Assembly (NCBI GenBank): GCA_002255905.1
Contig: NKIN01000001.1
Coordinates: 124,001 to 188,000, forward strand
Source: Burkholderiales bacterium PBB1
GTDB taxonomy: Bacteria; Pseudomonadota; Gammaproteobacteria; Burkholderiales; Burkholderiaceae_C
Length of the DNA stretch: 64,000 nucleotides
Direction: 5' to 3'
Shown here: positions 1 to 9,700 of the stretch, piece after piece
Layout of the letters: every line of letters begins with the position of its first letter
Position numbering within the stretch: position 1 is the stretch's first letter
Notes under the pieces: generated by a model
What the model saw: the letters and a program-made list of their open reading frames with translations, nothing else
Databases searched by the model: none
Told to the model about the DNA's origin: nothing
Position numbers and translations under genes: made by a program

Positions 1-121
1 GCGCCCACAACTCGACACCATTGGCCTGGGCGCGTGCGGCCAGCGCCTCGGGCTCCAGCGTGCCATCAGACACACAGGAATGGCAGTGCAGGTCGGCGTT
101 GGTCCAGGCAGCAGGGGTCAC
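1..121 (-). CDS. PHP-domain phosphoesterase / 5'-3' exoribonuclease (TrpH/Rnm-like), N-terminal part only
   Basis: Only the first 40 or so codons lie in the window; the gene continues past the left edge. The minus-strand translation from a GTG at 121 reads through a DLHCHS...SDGTL motif followed by a stretch rich in Ala and Arg that ends in GVELWA. That is the start of a PHP domain, in which the HxH pair binds catalytic metals. In proteobacteria this arrangement is typical of the TrpH/YciV (RNase AM) family, which trims 5' ends of small RNAs. A TACAAT element lies just upstream of the GTG, so the leader would be very short. The GTG start is inferred because no ATG occurs near the motif. The family is fairly certain, the exact member is not. 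Confidence 0.72.
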   Translation of the reverse strand, partial: MTPAAWTNADLHCHSCVSDGTLEPEALAARAQANGVELWA

Positions 122-223
122 TGTCGGATTGTAGGCAAGGGGTCCTGACGCTCGCCCGCACAGCCGACCCGCCGCAAGGGCATCGGCGCACTGGTTCACG
201 AACCGCCGCGCGCCCGACGGTGC

Positions 224-1456
224 TCAGCGATCGATGCGGATCAGCTTGCCGCTGTCGGTCAGCAGGTACAGCCAGCCATCGGGCCCCTGGCGAACGCAGC
301 GTATGCGCTCATCCAGGCTGGCGAACAGCCGCTCGCGCGAGACCTCGGTGGCGCCGCTCAGCACCACCCGCCACAACGCCTGGCCGGCCAGCGCGCCGAG
401 GAAGGCGTTGCCCTGCCATTCAGGGAAACCGGCGCCGGTGTAGAACACCAACCCCGAGGGCGCGATCGACGTGGGCACCCAATAGGACACCGGCTCGATG
501 TAGGTCGGTGCGTGCGTGCCGCCACCGATCCGGCACGCGGTGCCGACCGGATCGCCGTAGTTGCAGCCATAGCTCTTCACCGGCCAGCCGTAGTTGCCGC
601 CTGGCGTGACCCGGTTCAACTCGTCCCCGCCCTGCGGGCCGTGCTCGACCAACCACAGATCGCCGGTGGTGGGGTGCAGCGCCGCGCCCTGCGGATTGCG
701 GTGGCCCAGGCTCCACAGCTCGGGCCGTGCGGTCCCACCGAGGTTCGGGTTGCCGCTGGGCACGCTCCCATCGCGCTCGATGCGCACTACCTTGCCCAGG
801 TGCGTGGTCACGTCTTGCGCCGGGCTGCCTTTCTGCCGCTCGCCGAGGGTGACGAACAAGGTCTTGTCGCTGCGAAACACCAGCCGGGACCCGAAGTGCC
901 CATCACCCGACACCTTCGGGAGCTGCCGAAAGATCACCTGCACATCCGCCAACGCCGTGCCCGACAAGCGGCCACGCGCCACTGCCGTACCGCTCCCGCC
1001 GCTGCCGGATTCGGCATAACTCCAGTACACCCACGGATCGGTCTCGAAGTCCGGGTCGATTGCGACATCGAGCAGCCCGCCCTGGCCGGCCGATGCCACC
1101 GCCGGCACGCCACTCAGAGGGCCTGACACCGTGCCGCCGTCGGCACTGACGATGACCATGCTGCCGCTCTTTTGCGTCACCACCATCCGACCGTCGGGCA
1201 GGAAGGCGAAGCCCCAGGGCGACGACAGCGCGCTCGTCAGCACCACGGCACGCGCCGCCACGGACGGAGGGGGCGTGGGCGTGCTGCTGTCCGTGCGGCT
1301 TCCACCGCCTCCGCCCCCGCACGCCGCCATGCCGCTGAGCAGCCCGGTGCCCGCAGCGGCAAAGGCGGTCAGCTTCCAGGCGGCGTCGATCAGCTCGCGT
1401 CGGCGGCTGTCCGGGATGGCGGTGAATGGCGGTTGGCGCATCGCGGGTTGCGACAT
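224..1456 (-). CDS. PQQ-dependent sugar dehydrogenase (glucose/sorbosone dehydrogenase family), predicted lipoprotein
   Basis: A 410-residue beta-propeller protein of the soluble aldose dehydrogenase type (YliI-like), which oxidises sugars in the periplasm with PQQ. The N terminus has a twin-arginine-like SRRREL (residues 17-22), a hydrophobic segment and a lipobox-like GMAAC with Cys46, then a Gly/Ser/Pro-rich linker. This suggests an exported, membrane-anchored lipoprotein, possibly through Tat. The propeller follows: SSPWGFAFLPDGRM, a LGKVVRI strand, the family hallmark LGHRNPQG, then EHGPQGGDELN and GGNYGWP, which form the PQQ and calcium site region. The start ATG at 1456 has a good AGGAG six bases upstream. 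It is a single gene that faces recJ tail-to-head (75 bp away) and has no obvious partner. The substrate cannot be read from the sequence. Confidence 0.88.
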   Translation of the reverse strand: MSQPAMRQPPFTAIPDSRRRELIDAAWKLTAFAAAGTGLLSGMAACGGGGGGSRTDSSTPTPPPSVAARAVVLTSALSSPWGFAFLPDGRMVVTQKSGSMVIVSADGGTVSGPLSGVPAVASAGQGGLLDVAIDPDFETDPWVYWSYAESGSGGSGTAVARGRLSGTALADVQVIFRQLPKVSGDGHFGSRLVFRSDKTLFVTLGERQKGSPAQDVTTHLGKVVRIERDGSVPSGNPNLGGTARPELWSLGHRNPQGAALHPTTGDLWLVEHGPQGGDELNRVTPGGNYGWPVKSYGCNYGDPVGTACRIGGGTHAPTYIEPVSYWVPTSIAPSGLVFYTGAGFPEWQGNAFLGALAGQALWRVVLSGATEVSRERLFASLDERIRCVRQGPDGWLYLLTDSGKLIRIDR

Positions 1457-1531
1457 ACAGGCTCCTGGCGGCTCGCCGCGAGTATGCCGGCGCAGTGGCG
1501 GTCTGCCCGCGGATTTGCGTTGCCAGGTGTG

Positions 1532-3337
1532 TCAGACGCTGCGGCCGGTGGCCTGGCGGCCATCGCCGTGATCACCCGCCGCCTGCGCGGCCTCGACGAT
1601 CAGCTGCAGCCGTTGGCGACCGTTGTACTCGTCGAGGCTCAGCCGGTAGGCCAGCGTCACCCGCGGCGGCAGCGGGTCCACGTGGCCGAACCAGATCGCT
1701 TCGCGCACAGTGCCCGCGTGCCGCAGGCTCAGCTTCAGGTGCTTCTCGCCGACCAGCCGCTGGCTGATCACCTCGACCTCGTCGCTGAACAGCGGTGGCT
1801 CGAACGACGGCCCCCACACCTGCGCGTTCAGCGCCTGCACCGTCTCCACGTTGAAATGTTCGATGTCGAGCGGCCCGTCGCTGAGCAGGCGGCGCTCGAG
1901 GGTCGCGGCGTCCAGTCTCTCGCGTGCGACCTGCTGGAAAGCGCTCTGGAAGGTGTCGAAATCGGCCTCGTCGAGGGTGCAGCCGGCCGCCATCGCGTGT
2001 CCGCCGAACTTCTTCAGCACGCCTGGGTGGCGTTTGCTCACCAGGTCGAGTGCATCGCGCAGGTGAAAGCCCTCGATCGAGCGTCCCGAGCCTTTCAGCA
2101 GCCCGTCCTGGCCACGTGCGAACACAAAGGTCGGGCGGTGCACCTGATCCTTCAGGCGCGAGGCCACGATGCCGACCACGCCCTCGTGGAAGCCTCGGTC
2201 GTAGATCGCGAAGGCGGGCGGGATGGCCTGCGGGTCGTGGTGCTGCTGCAGCAAGGTCGTCAGCAGCGACTCGGCCTGCTCGCGCATGCCGGTCTCGACC
2301 TGGCGCCGTTCGCGGTTGATCGCATCGAGCTGCTGCGCCAGCTGAGCCGCGCGCGCCAGGTCGTCGGTCAGAAGGCACTCAATGCCGAGCGTCATGTCCG
2401 ACAGCCGTCCGGCCGCATTGATGCGCGGGCCGAGCGCAAAGCCGAAGTCGAAGCCCGCGGCGCGCGAGGCATCGCGGCCCGCAGCGGCAAACAGGGCTGC
2501 GACACCGGGTTGCATGCGACCGGCGCGGATGCGCTTGAGCCCCTGCGCGACCAGCCGCCGGTTGTTGGCATCGAGCCGCACCACGTCGGCGACGGTTCCG
2601 AGGGCGACCAGGTCAAGCAGCGCGTCGAGCTTCGGCTGGGCGGGCGTCAAAGCGCCTGCTTGCGCCGCATCGGCATAGATGCCGCGCGCGCGCAGCTCGC
2701 TGCGCAGTGCCAACAGCACATAGAAGATCACCCCCACACCGGCCAGGTGCTTGCTGCCGAAGCCGCAGCCCGGCTGGTTCGGGTTGACGATCACGTGGGC
2801 ATCCGGCAGCACGATCTCGCCGTCGACCTGGGCTGGCAGATGGTGGTCGGTCACGATGACCACGAGGCCCCGTGCCCGCGCGTGGGCCACGCCCGCCAGG
2901 CTGGCGACGCCGTTGTCGACCGTCAGCAGCACCTGCGCGCCCTGCGCCAGCGCCAGATCGACGATGGTGGGGGTGAGACCGTAGCCATGCACCGCGCGGT
3001 CGGGCACCACGTAGCCCAGCTGGTCGGGTGCCGCGCCCAGCAAGGCCAGTCCGCGCAACGCGACGGCGCAGGCGGTGGCACCGTCGCAGTCGTAGTCGGC
3101 GACAACGCACACACGCCGCCGGTCGCGCAGTGCGTCGGCCAGCAGCGCGGCCGCCTGCGACGCACCCTGCAGATCAGAGGGCGGCAGCAGCCGCCCCAGC
3201 GCGTCGTCGAGTTCGTCGATGCTGCGCACGCCGCGTGCCGCGAAGAGCCGCGCCAGCAACGGCGGCACGCCCGCCTGTTCGAGCGCCCATGCGCTGCGTG
3301 GTGCAGGCGGACGCAATGTCAGCGTGGGTGCACTCAT
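1532..3337 (-). CDS. recJ: single-stranded-DNA-specific exonuclease RecJ
   Basis: RecJ degrades single-stranded DNA 5' to 3' in recombination and mismatch/base-excision repair. The 601-residue protein carries the DHH-family signature blocks in order: ADYDCDG (motif I), a VDNG block, TDHHLP (motif III), then INAAGRL, and the C-terminal DHHA1 elements GSGRSIEGFHL and KFGGHAMAAGC. I start it at the ATG at 3337 (MSAPTLTL) rather than at upstream codons in the same frame. This ATG overlaps the TGA of the preceding gene by one base (TGATG), a typical translational-coupling junction. The length fits the family (about 570-600). Confidence 0.96.
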   Translation of the reverse strand: MSAPTLTLRPPAPRSAWALEQAGVPPLLARLFAARGVRSIDELDDALGRLLPPSDLQGASQAAALLADALRDRRRVCVVADYDCDGATACAVALRGLALLGAAPDQLGYVVPDRAVHGYGLTPTIVDLALAQGAQVLLTVDNGVASLAGVAHARARGLVVIVTDHHLPAQVDGEIVLPDAHVIVNPNQPGCGFGSKHLAGVGVIFYVLLALRSELRARGIYADAAQAGALTPAQPKLDALLDLVALGTVADVVRLDANNRRLVAQGLKRIRAGRMQPGVAALFAAAGRDASRAAGFDFGFALGPRINAAGRLSDMTLGIECLLTDDLARAAQLAQQLDAINRERRQVETGMREQAESLLTTLLQQHHDPQAIPPAFAIYDRGFHEGVVGIVASRLKDQVHRPTFVFARGQDGLLKGSGRSIEGFHLRDALDLVSKRHPGVLKKFGGHAMAAGCTLDEADFDTFQSAFQQVARERLDAATLERRLLSDGPLDIEHFNVETVQALNAQVWGPSFEPPLFSDEVEVISQRLVGEKHLKLSLRHAGTVREAIWFGHVDPLPPRVTLAYRLSLDEYNGRQRLQLIVEAAQAAGDHGDGRQATGRSV

Positions 3338-4287
3338 CACAAGGCAGTCAGCACGGCATGGGGCTCCACCGCCTTGAAGCGGTCGAGCAACTGCCGCCAC
3401 AGCGAGCGCGATGCCGCATCGTGACGCTGCCAGCCACGCTCACCGCACAAGGTGAGCGACACCGCCTCGCCGCGGGCGAGGCACGAGGCCAGCGGTGCGA
3501 GCACCTCGGCATCGAGCGCGCGCCAGGCCTCGGCCCAGCCTGCCCAGTCTTCGGCAAGCAGCGGCGCGCGCAAGCGGTCGTCCACGGTCATCAACGCCGT
3601 GGCGGGCTGCGCCCGACCGCAGCCACTCAGCCAGAACGAATTGACCGGCAGATCGCCACGGGCTTCGCGCGCGAGGTTGATCGGATGCTGGTGCAGCAGC
3701 ATCTGTACCTCGTTCTGCAACCGCCGCACCCAGCGGGTGTGCGCCAGCTGTTCGCCCGGTGCCTGTGGGTCGTTGCGCAGCCACAGGTCCACGTTGCGCC
3801 CGATCACCCGGTCGATCGATGCGCAGGGCACGTCGGCCAGGTGCTCGTGCACCAGGTACCAGCGCAGCGGTGCAGCCCAGGTCAGTGCGCCCTGGCCGTC
3901 GTCGAAGAGGCTGCTTACCGTGTCGAACAGCGCGCGCGATTCCTCGGCCGACAGCACAAGCGCGGACGGATCGGCCAGTGTGATGTGTTCGCGCCCGATG
4001 TGCCAGTGCACCGGGGTCAGCAGGCCGCAGGGCGCCGTGCCGGGATCGATGCCATCCACCTGCGCCTGCAGCGCGGCCCAGGGCCAGCGCCCGTCACCGC
4101 CCTGCCAGCCATGGGCCTGCGCGAGCGCGTGCTCGTGTGGTGGCGACAGCGTGTATTCATCGGCGATGTGCGCCGGGCCCGCTCGCAGCACCGAGAGCAG
4201 CCGGCTCAGGTTCGGCAGGCTCAGGTCGCGCAGCGTGTGGGCGCTGGCTTCGGACACGGCGCTGGCGTGGGGGATCAGGAGGTGCAT
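3337..4287 (-). CDS. conserved protein resembling cofactor-independent phosphoglycerate mutase (COG4255-like)
   Basis: A 316-residue soluble protein of a family that in Burkholderiales is habitually found next to recJ and often annotated as a phosphoglycerate mutase-like or regulatory protein. It opens MHLLIPHASA, has WHIGREH and the segment LPVNSFWLSGCG, and lacks membrane segments or a signal peptide. I see no confident catalytic metal-site motif, so enzymatic function is unproven. It is translationally coupled to recJ (TGATG overlap), which implies equal expression and perhaps a shared role, but the link to DNA repair is only contextual. Confidence 0.7.
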   Translation of the reverse strand: MHLLIPHASAVSEASAHTLRDLSLPNLSRLLSVLRAGPAHIADEYTLSPPHEHALAQAHGWQGGDGRWPWAALQAQVDGIDPGTAPCGLLTPVHWHIGREHITLADPSALVLSAEESRALFDTVSSLFDDGQGALTWAAPLRWYLVHEHLADVPCASIDRVIGRNVDLWLRNDPQAPGEQLAHTRWVRRLQNEVQMLLHQHPINLAREARGDLPVNSFWLSGCGRAQPATALMTVDDRLRAPLLAEDWAGWAEAWRALDAEVLAPLASCLARGEAVSLTLCGERGWQRHDAASRSLWRQLLDRFKAVEPHAVLTAL

Positions 4288-4397
4288 CTCGGCCTATTGT
4301 CCCGCCACCGAGGGGCTGACCGCACCCGTGCTGCCGTTCGCGCTCGGGGGAAAATGCGGCTCGCTGTTCATGGCGCAACCGCATTGCTGGCCCCGAC

Positions 4398-5273
4398 TTG
4401 AAACCCTCCGACGCCATCGACATGGCCATCCTGGCCGCCCTGTGGGGTGCTTCCTTCATGCTGATGCGGGTGGTCGCACCAGCCTTCGGCCCGATCCCGC
4501 TGGCTGCGGTGCGGGTGATCGGCGCGTCGCTGTGCCTGGTCCCGGTGCTCGCGCTGCGCGGTGAGCTCCCGGCGTTGCGCAGGCATTGGCGCCACCTCTT
4601 GGTGGTCGGGCTGACGAACTCGACGCTGCCGTTCATCTGCTTCACCTACGCGGCACTGTCGATCACTGCCGGCATGTCTGCGATCTTCAATGCGGCGACT
4701 CCGCTGTTCGGCGCGGTGATTGCTTGGTGGTGGCTGCGTGACCGGCTGAACCTCCAGCGTGTGGCTGGCCTTTGCATCGGATTCGCCGGTGTGGTGTGGA
4801 TGGCGTGGGAGCGGGCGAGCTTCAAGCCCGGAGGCACCGGCTGGGCGGTCGTGGTGTGCCTCGGGGCGCCGTTGCTCTACGGCGTGTCGGTCAGCTACAC
4901 CAAGCGCTTCCTCACCGGGGTGCCCTCGCTGGTCGTGGCCACCGGCAGTTTGCTGGCGGCGTCGCTGCTGCTGTGCATCCCCGCCGTCATCTGCTGGCCC
5001 TCGGCACCTCTGTCGATGGCCGATTGGGGCGCCGCGGCGTTCCTGGCGCTGGCCTGCACCGCGCTGGCCTATGTGCTGTTCTTCCGCCTGATCGCCAACG
5101 TGGGCCCGGCCCGCACGATCACCGTGACCTTCCTGATCCCGGCGTTTGCGATGCTGTTCGGGTACCTGTTCCTGGGCGAGGGCCTGACGCTGACAATGCT
5201 CGGCGGCTGCGCGGTGATCCTCGCAGGCACCGGCTTGGCCACCGGCGTGCTGCGGTGGCCGAGCCGGTCCTGA
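4398..5273 (+). CDS. EamA/DMT-family drug/metabolite transporter
   Basis: A 291-residue inner-membrane protein with about ten hydrophobic segments arranged as two EamA repeats. The first holds AALWGASFMLMRV and the second starts near residue 150. Conserved Pro and Gly turns such as GPARTITVTFLIPAFAM and YLFLGEGLT are typical of the RhaT/EamA exporters. Substrates in this family range from amino acids to nucleobases and cannot be predicted here. The start is uncertain: TTG at 4398 gives MKPSDAID, while ATG at 4422 would shorten it by eight residues. Neither has a convincing ribosome binding site. It is convergent with the efflux operon, only 9 bp from its last gene. Confidence 0.88.
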   Translation: MKPSDAIDMAILAALWGASFMLMRVVAPAFGPIPLAAVRVIGASLCLVPVLALRGELPALRRHWRHLLVVGLTNSTLPFICFTYAALSITAGMSAIFNAATPLFGAVIAWWWLRDRLNLQRVAGLCIGFAGVVWMAWERASFKPGGTGWAVVVCLGAPLLYGVSVSYTKRFLTGVPSLVVATGSLLAASLLLCIPAVICWPSAPLSMADWGAAAFLALACTALAYVLFFRLIANVGPARTITVTFLIPAFAMLFGYLFLGEGLTLTMLGGCAVILAGTGLATGVLRWPSRS

Positions 5274-5282
5274 CCCGCACCG

Positions 5283-6782
5283 TCAGCGTGGCGAGGCCTC
5301 GGTGCCTGCACTGGCCGTGGCCGGAGCCGGGACGGTCCAGCCGCCACCCAGCGCGCGGTACACGGCGACCAGTGCGGTGGCATTGGCGGTGTCGGCCTGC
5401 GCCAGCGCATCGCGTGCGGCGAGCAGCTCACGGTCGGCGTCGAGCACCGCCAGGAAGTCGGTGACGCCCGCCTCGTAGCGCAGTCGCGCGAGCCGAGCGG
5501 CTTCCGAGGCGCTGCGTTCGGCCCGCGCCAGGCTCTCGCGCCGTTGCGCGTTGCGGCTGAACTGCGCGAAAGAACCCTCGGTCTCTTCCAGGGCCGTGGC
5601 CAGCGTCTGCTCGTAACTGGCCAACGCCTGCAGCGTGCGGGCTTCGCTGGCCTTGATGCGCGCGCGCACACGGCCGAAATCAAGCAGCGTCCAGGAGATG
5701 CCCGCGCCCACCGAATAGCGGCGCGACTGGCCGTCGGTGAGGTTGGCGAACTTCGTCGATGCCAGCCCCAACAATCCGCTGACGCTGATGCTCGGGTACA
5801 GATCGCCTTCGGTCACACCGATCTCGGCCGTCGCCGAGGCCAGTTGGCGTTCGGCGGCAGCGACATCGGGTCGCCGCGCCATCCACTGCTGTGGCGTACC
5901 GACGGGCAGCGCGGCGAGATCGGTCACCGGCAGGCCGGGCAGTGGCGCCGGAGTGGCCAGCCGTGCGCGCAGCTGGGCCGGCGGTTGCGCGGTCAGCGTG
6001 GCCAGGCGGTAGATGCCCAGGTCGATCGCCGCCTGCAGACTGGGCAGCGCGGCCTCGGTGCTGGCGGTGAGGCTCAGCGCGCGCTCCAGGTCCAGCTGCG
6101 TGCCGCGGCCGGCGTCGAGGCGCGCCTGTGCGATGGTCAGCGACTCCCGCTGGTTCGCAAGCGATGCCTGCGTGACGTCGTAGCGCAGTTGCAGCCCTCG
6201 CACTTCCAGATAGTTGCGCGCGACCTCGGCGGCGACGCTGGTCTGTGCCGCCCCCAGGCTCGCCAGGCTCACGCCGACCAGCGCGTTGGCCGATTCCTTT
6301 GCGCGCTGCTCGACGCCGAAGAAATCCAGTTCCCAGTTCGCGACGAAGCTGGCATCGAAGTTCGCGCCGGTGCGCTGGCTGCGTGTCGACTGGAAGACCG
6401 ACGATGGCGGCGACACCGAACGCTTGGCGTTGGCGTCGAGGCTGATGCTGGGCAGGGTCTGGGTGTCGATCTCGCTGCGGTTGGCGCGAGATTCCTGCAG
6501 CCGCGCCTGCGCGATGCGCACATCGCCATTGGCCTGCAAGGCGCGCTCGACCAGCGCGCTCAGCTCGGCGTCGTTGAAACCGCGCCAGAAGGCGGCGATG
6601 TCCGATGCGACCGGTTCGCTGTTGAGCCGGGTCGCTCCGGCGCCGATGAAGTTGGCATCGAGTTTCGAAGCAGGTGCCTGGTAGTCGTGTCCGACCCAGG
6701 CACAGCCGGAGGTGAGCATCGCCAGCACCAGCGCAGCAGACGTTCTTACGCAGGGCATCAGCTTGTAGGCGGGGTCACGCAT
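5283..6782 (-). CDS. RND efflux outer-membrane lipoprotein (NodT/OprM family)
   Basis: The outer-membrane channel of a tripartite efflux pump, 499 residues. The signal peptide ends in a clear lipobox, LTSGC, with acylated Cys27. The rest is the repeated TolC-like helical and beta-barrel fold (two OEP domains), seen in blocks such as LNSEPVASDIAAFWRGF, ELDFFGVEQRAKESANAL and SWTLLDFGRVRARI. The start at 6782 (MRDPAYKLMP) is chosen because it gives a proper signal peptide; it overlaps the stop of the pump gene by 8 bp, so the two are probably translationally coupled. Last gene of the three-gene operon. Confidence 0.95.
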   Translation of the reverse strand: MRDPAYKLMPCVRTSAALVLAMLTSGCAWVGHDYQAPASKLDANFIGAGATRLNSEPVASDIAAFWRGFNDAELSALVERALQANGDVRIAQARLQESRANRSEIDTQTLPSISLDANAKRSVSPPSSVFQSTRSQRTGANFDASFVANWELDFFGVEQRAKESANALVGVSLASLGAAQTSVAAEVARNYLEVRGLQLRYDVTQASLANQRESLTIAQARLDAGRGTQLDLERALSLTASTEAALPSLQAAIDLGIYRLATLTAQPPAQLRARLATPAPLPGLPVTDLAALPVGTPQQWMARRPDVAAAERQLASATAEIGVTEGDLYPSISVSGLLGLASTKFANLTDGQSRRYSVGAGISWTLLDFGRVRARIKASEARTLQALASYEQTLATALEETEGSFAQFSRNAQRRESLARAERSASEAARLARLRYEAGVTDFLAVLDADRELLAARDALAQADTANATALVAVYRALGGGWTVPAPATASAGTEASPR

Positions 6783-9700
6783 GGCTGTCTCCGGTGGCCG
6801 TTGTCGGCGGCAGGTCTGACGGCGGCAAGAGCGCGGGCGTGTGCCCGGCGTGGTGAAGCTTGGCCGGGGACAGCTTGCGCAGCACCGCATAGAACACCGG
6901 CGTCAGCACCAGGCCGAACACCGTGACGCCAAGCATGCCGCTCATCACCGCGATGCCCATGGCTTGCCGCATCTCGGCGCCGGCACCGCTGGACAACACC
7001 AACGGCACGACCCCCGCGATGAACGCGATCGAGGTCATCAGGATCGGCCGCAGGCGCAGGCGGCATGACTCGACCACGGCCTGTACCGGCGTGCGGCCCT
7101 GCAACTCGAGTTCGCGCGCGAATTCGACGATCAGGATCGCGTTCTTGCAGGCCAGACCGACCAGCACCACGAACGCGATCTGCGTGAAGATGTTGTTGTC
7201 TGCCGGGTGCCCGAGGAAGCCGCTGATCCACACCCCGGTGACTGCGCTCAGGATGCACATCGGCACGATCAGGATGATCGCCAGCGGCAGTGTCCAGCTC
7301 TCGTAGGTGGCAGCCAGCACCAGGAACACCAGGAGCACGCACAGCGGGAAGATGTAGACCATCGTGTTGCCGGCGATCTTTTCCTGGTAGACCAGCTCGG
7401 TCCATTCGTAGGACATGCCGCGTGGCAGGGTTTCCTTCAGGATTTTTTCCATCTCGGCCTGGGCCTCGCCCGAGCTGAACCCGGGCTTGGGTGCGCCGTT
7501 GAAGTCGGCGGTGTACAGGCTGTTGTAGCGGCCGACCGCGGCCGGGCCGAAGGTCGGCTCGATCGTCATCATCGCGCCCAGCGGCACCATCGCACCGGCG
7601 CTGTTGCGAATCTTCAGGTTGCTGATGTCCTCCGCCTTGGCACGGTAGTTGGCGTCGGCCTGCACGATCACCTGGTAGGTCTTGCCGAAGCGGTTGAAGT
7701 CGTTCACGTACAGCGACCCGAGGTAGGTCTGCATCGTGTCGTAGATGTCGTTCAGGTTGACACCCATCTGCTTGGCCTTGGTGCGGTCCACGTTGGCAAA
7801 CAGCTGCGGCACATTGATCTGGTAGTTGCTGAAGGCCTGGGTGATGCCGCTGTTGGGGTTGCCGTAGATGCGGCCCATCAGCTGGTGCACTACGCCGTTG
7901 AGCGCGGCCTCGCCAGCCCCTTCGCGGTCCTGCACCTGCAGCTTGAAGCCACCGGCATTGCCCAGCCCGCTGACCGGCGGCGGGTTCAGCACGAACAGGA
8001 AGGCGCCCTGGATCGCACCGAGCTTCTGGTTCACCTGTCCGACGATGGCGTTCGCGCTGGTTTGCGGCGAGGTGCGGTTCTCGAACTCGTCCAGGCCGAA
8101 GAACACGATGCCGGAGTTCGACGCTGCGGTGAAACCGTTGATGCTCAGGCCCGGGAAGGCCACCGAGTCGCGCACGCCGGGGATCGACAGCGCGATGTCA
8201 CTCATCTCACGGATGACCTTGGTCGTGCGCTCCAGGCTGGCGCCGTCGGGCAGCTGCGCGATGCCGATCAGGTACTGCTTGTCCTGCTGCGGCACGAAGC
8301 CCGGGGGCACGCGGGTGAACATGAACACCGTCAGCCCGAGCAGCAGGGCGTAGATCACCAGCGAGATCGATTTGCGCTTGACGACGGTGTTGGTGACCAT
8401 GCCGCTGTAGCGGCCGGCATTGCGGTTGAAGAAACGGTTGAACCAGGCAAAGAAGCGGCCGAAGACGGCATCGATGATGCGGGTCAAGCGGTCCTTCGGC
8501 GCGTCGTGCGGCTTCAGCAGGATGGCGCTGAGCGCCGGCGACAGCGTCAGCGAATTGAACGCCGAGATCACGGTCGAGATCGCGATCGTGACCGCGAACT
8601 GCTTGTAGAACTGGCCGGTCAGCCCGCTGACGAAGGCCAGCGGCACGAACACCGCGCACAGCACCAGGCCAATGGCGATGATCGGTCCCGACACCTCCTG
8701 CATCGCCTTCACGCTGGCGTCGTGTGGGCTCAGGCCGGCCTCGATGTTGCGCTCGACGTTCTCCACCACCACGATCGCGTCGTCGACCACGATGCCGATC
8801 GCCAGCACCAGGCCGAACAGCGTCAGCGTGTTGATCGAAAAACCAAGCAGCAGCAGCACCGCAAAAGTGCCGACGATGGACACCGGCACCGCCAGCAGTG
8901 GGATCAGCGACGCACGCCAGGTCTGCAGGAAGATCACCACGACGATGACGACCAGCGCGATCGCCTCGAGCAGCGTGTGGATCACCTTCTCGATGGAGGT
9001 CTGCACGAAGCGTGTCGGGTCGTAGACGATCGAGTAGCTGACGCCTTCGGGGAAGTCGGCCTTCAGCCGCTCCATCGTCTCGCGCACATTGGCCGACAAC
9101 TGAAGTGCGTTCGAATTCGGTGCTTGGAAGATCGCCAGCGCCGCTGCTTCCTTGTTGTTCAGCAGCGAGCCCAGCGCATAGGTGTTGGGGCCCATCTCGA
9201 CGCGGCCCAGGTCCTTGATGCGGATCACCGACCTGTCGGCGGTGTCGGCCTTCACGATCACGTCGGCGAACTGCTGCTCCGTGACCAGCCGCCCCTGCGT
9301 ATTGATCGCCAGCTGGAACTCGGTGCCGGGCGGTGCGGGTGTCGCACCGACCACACCGGCCGCGACCTGCGCGTTCTGTTCGCGCAACGCCGCGACCACG
9401 TCGCCCGAGGTCAGGTTGCGCGCGGCGAGCTTCTGCGGGTCGAGCCAGATGCGCATCGCGTAATCGCCCGAGCCGAAGGTCTGCACCGAGCCCATGCCCG
9501 GGATGCGCAGCAGCTGGTCGCGCACATTCAGTGCCGCGTAGTTGCGCAGGTACAGCGCGTCGTAGCGGTTGTCCGGCGACACCATGTGCACGACCATGGT
9601 CAGGTTCGGCGAGCTCTTCTCGGTGGTCACGCCGACCTGACGCACGATCTCCGGCAGGCGCGGCAAGGCGCGCTGCACGCGGTTCTGCACCGCGGTCTCG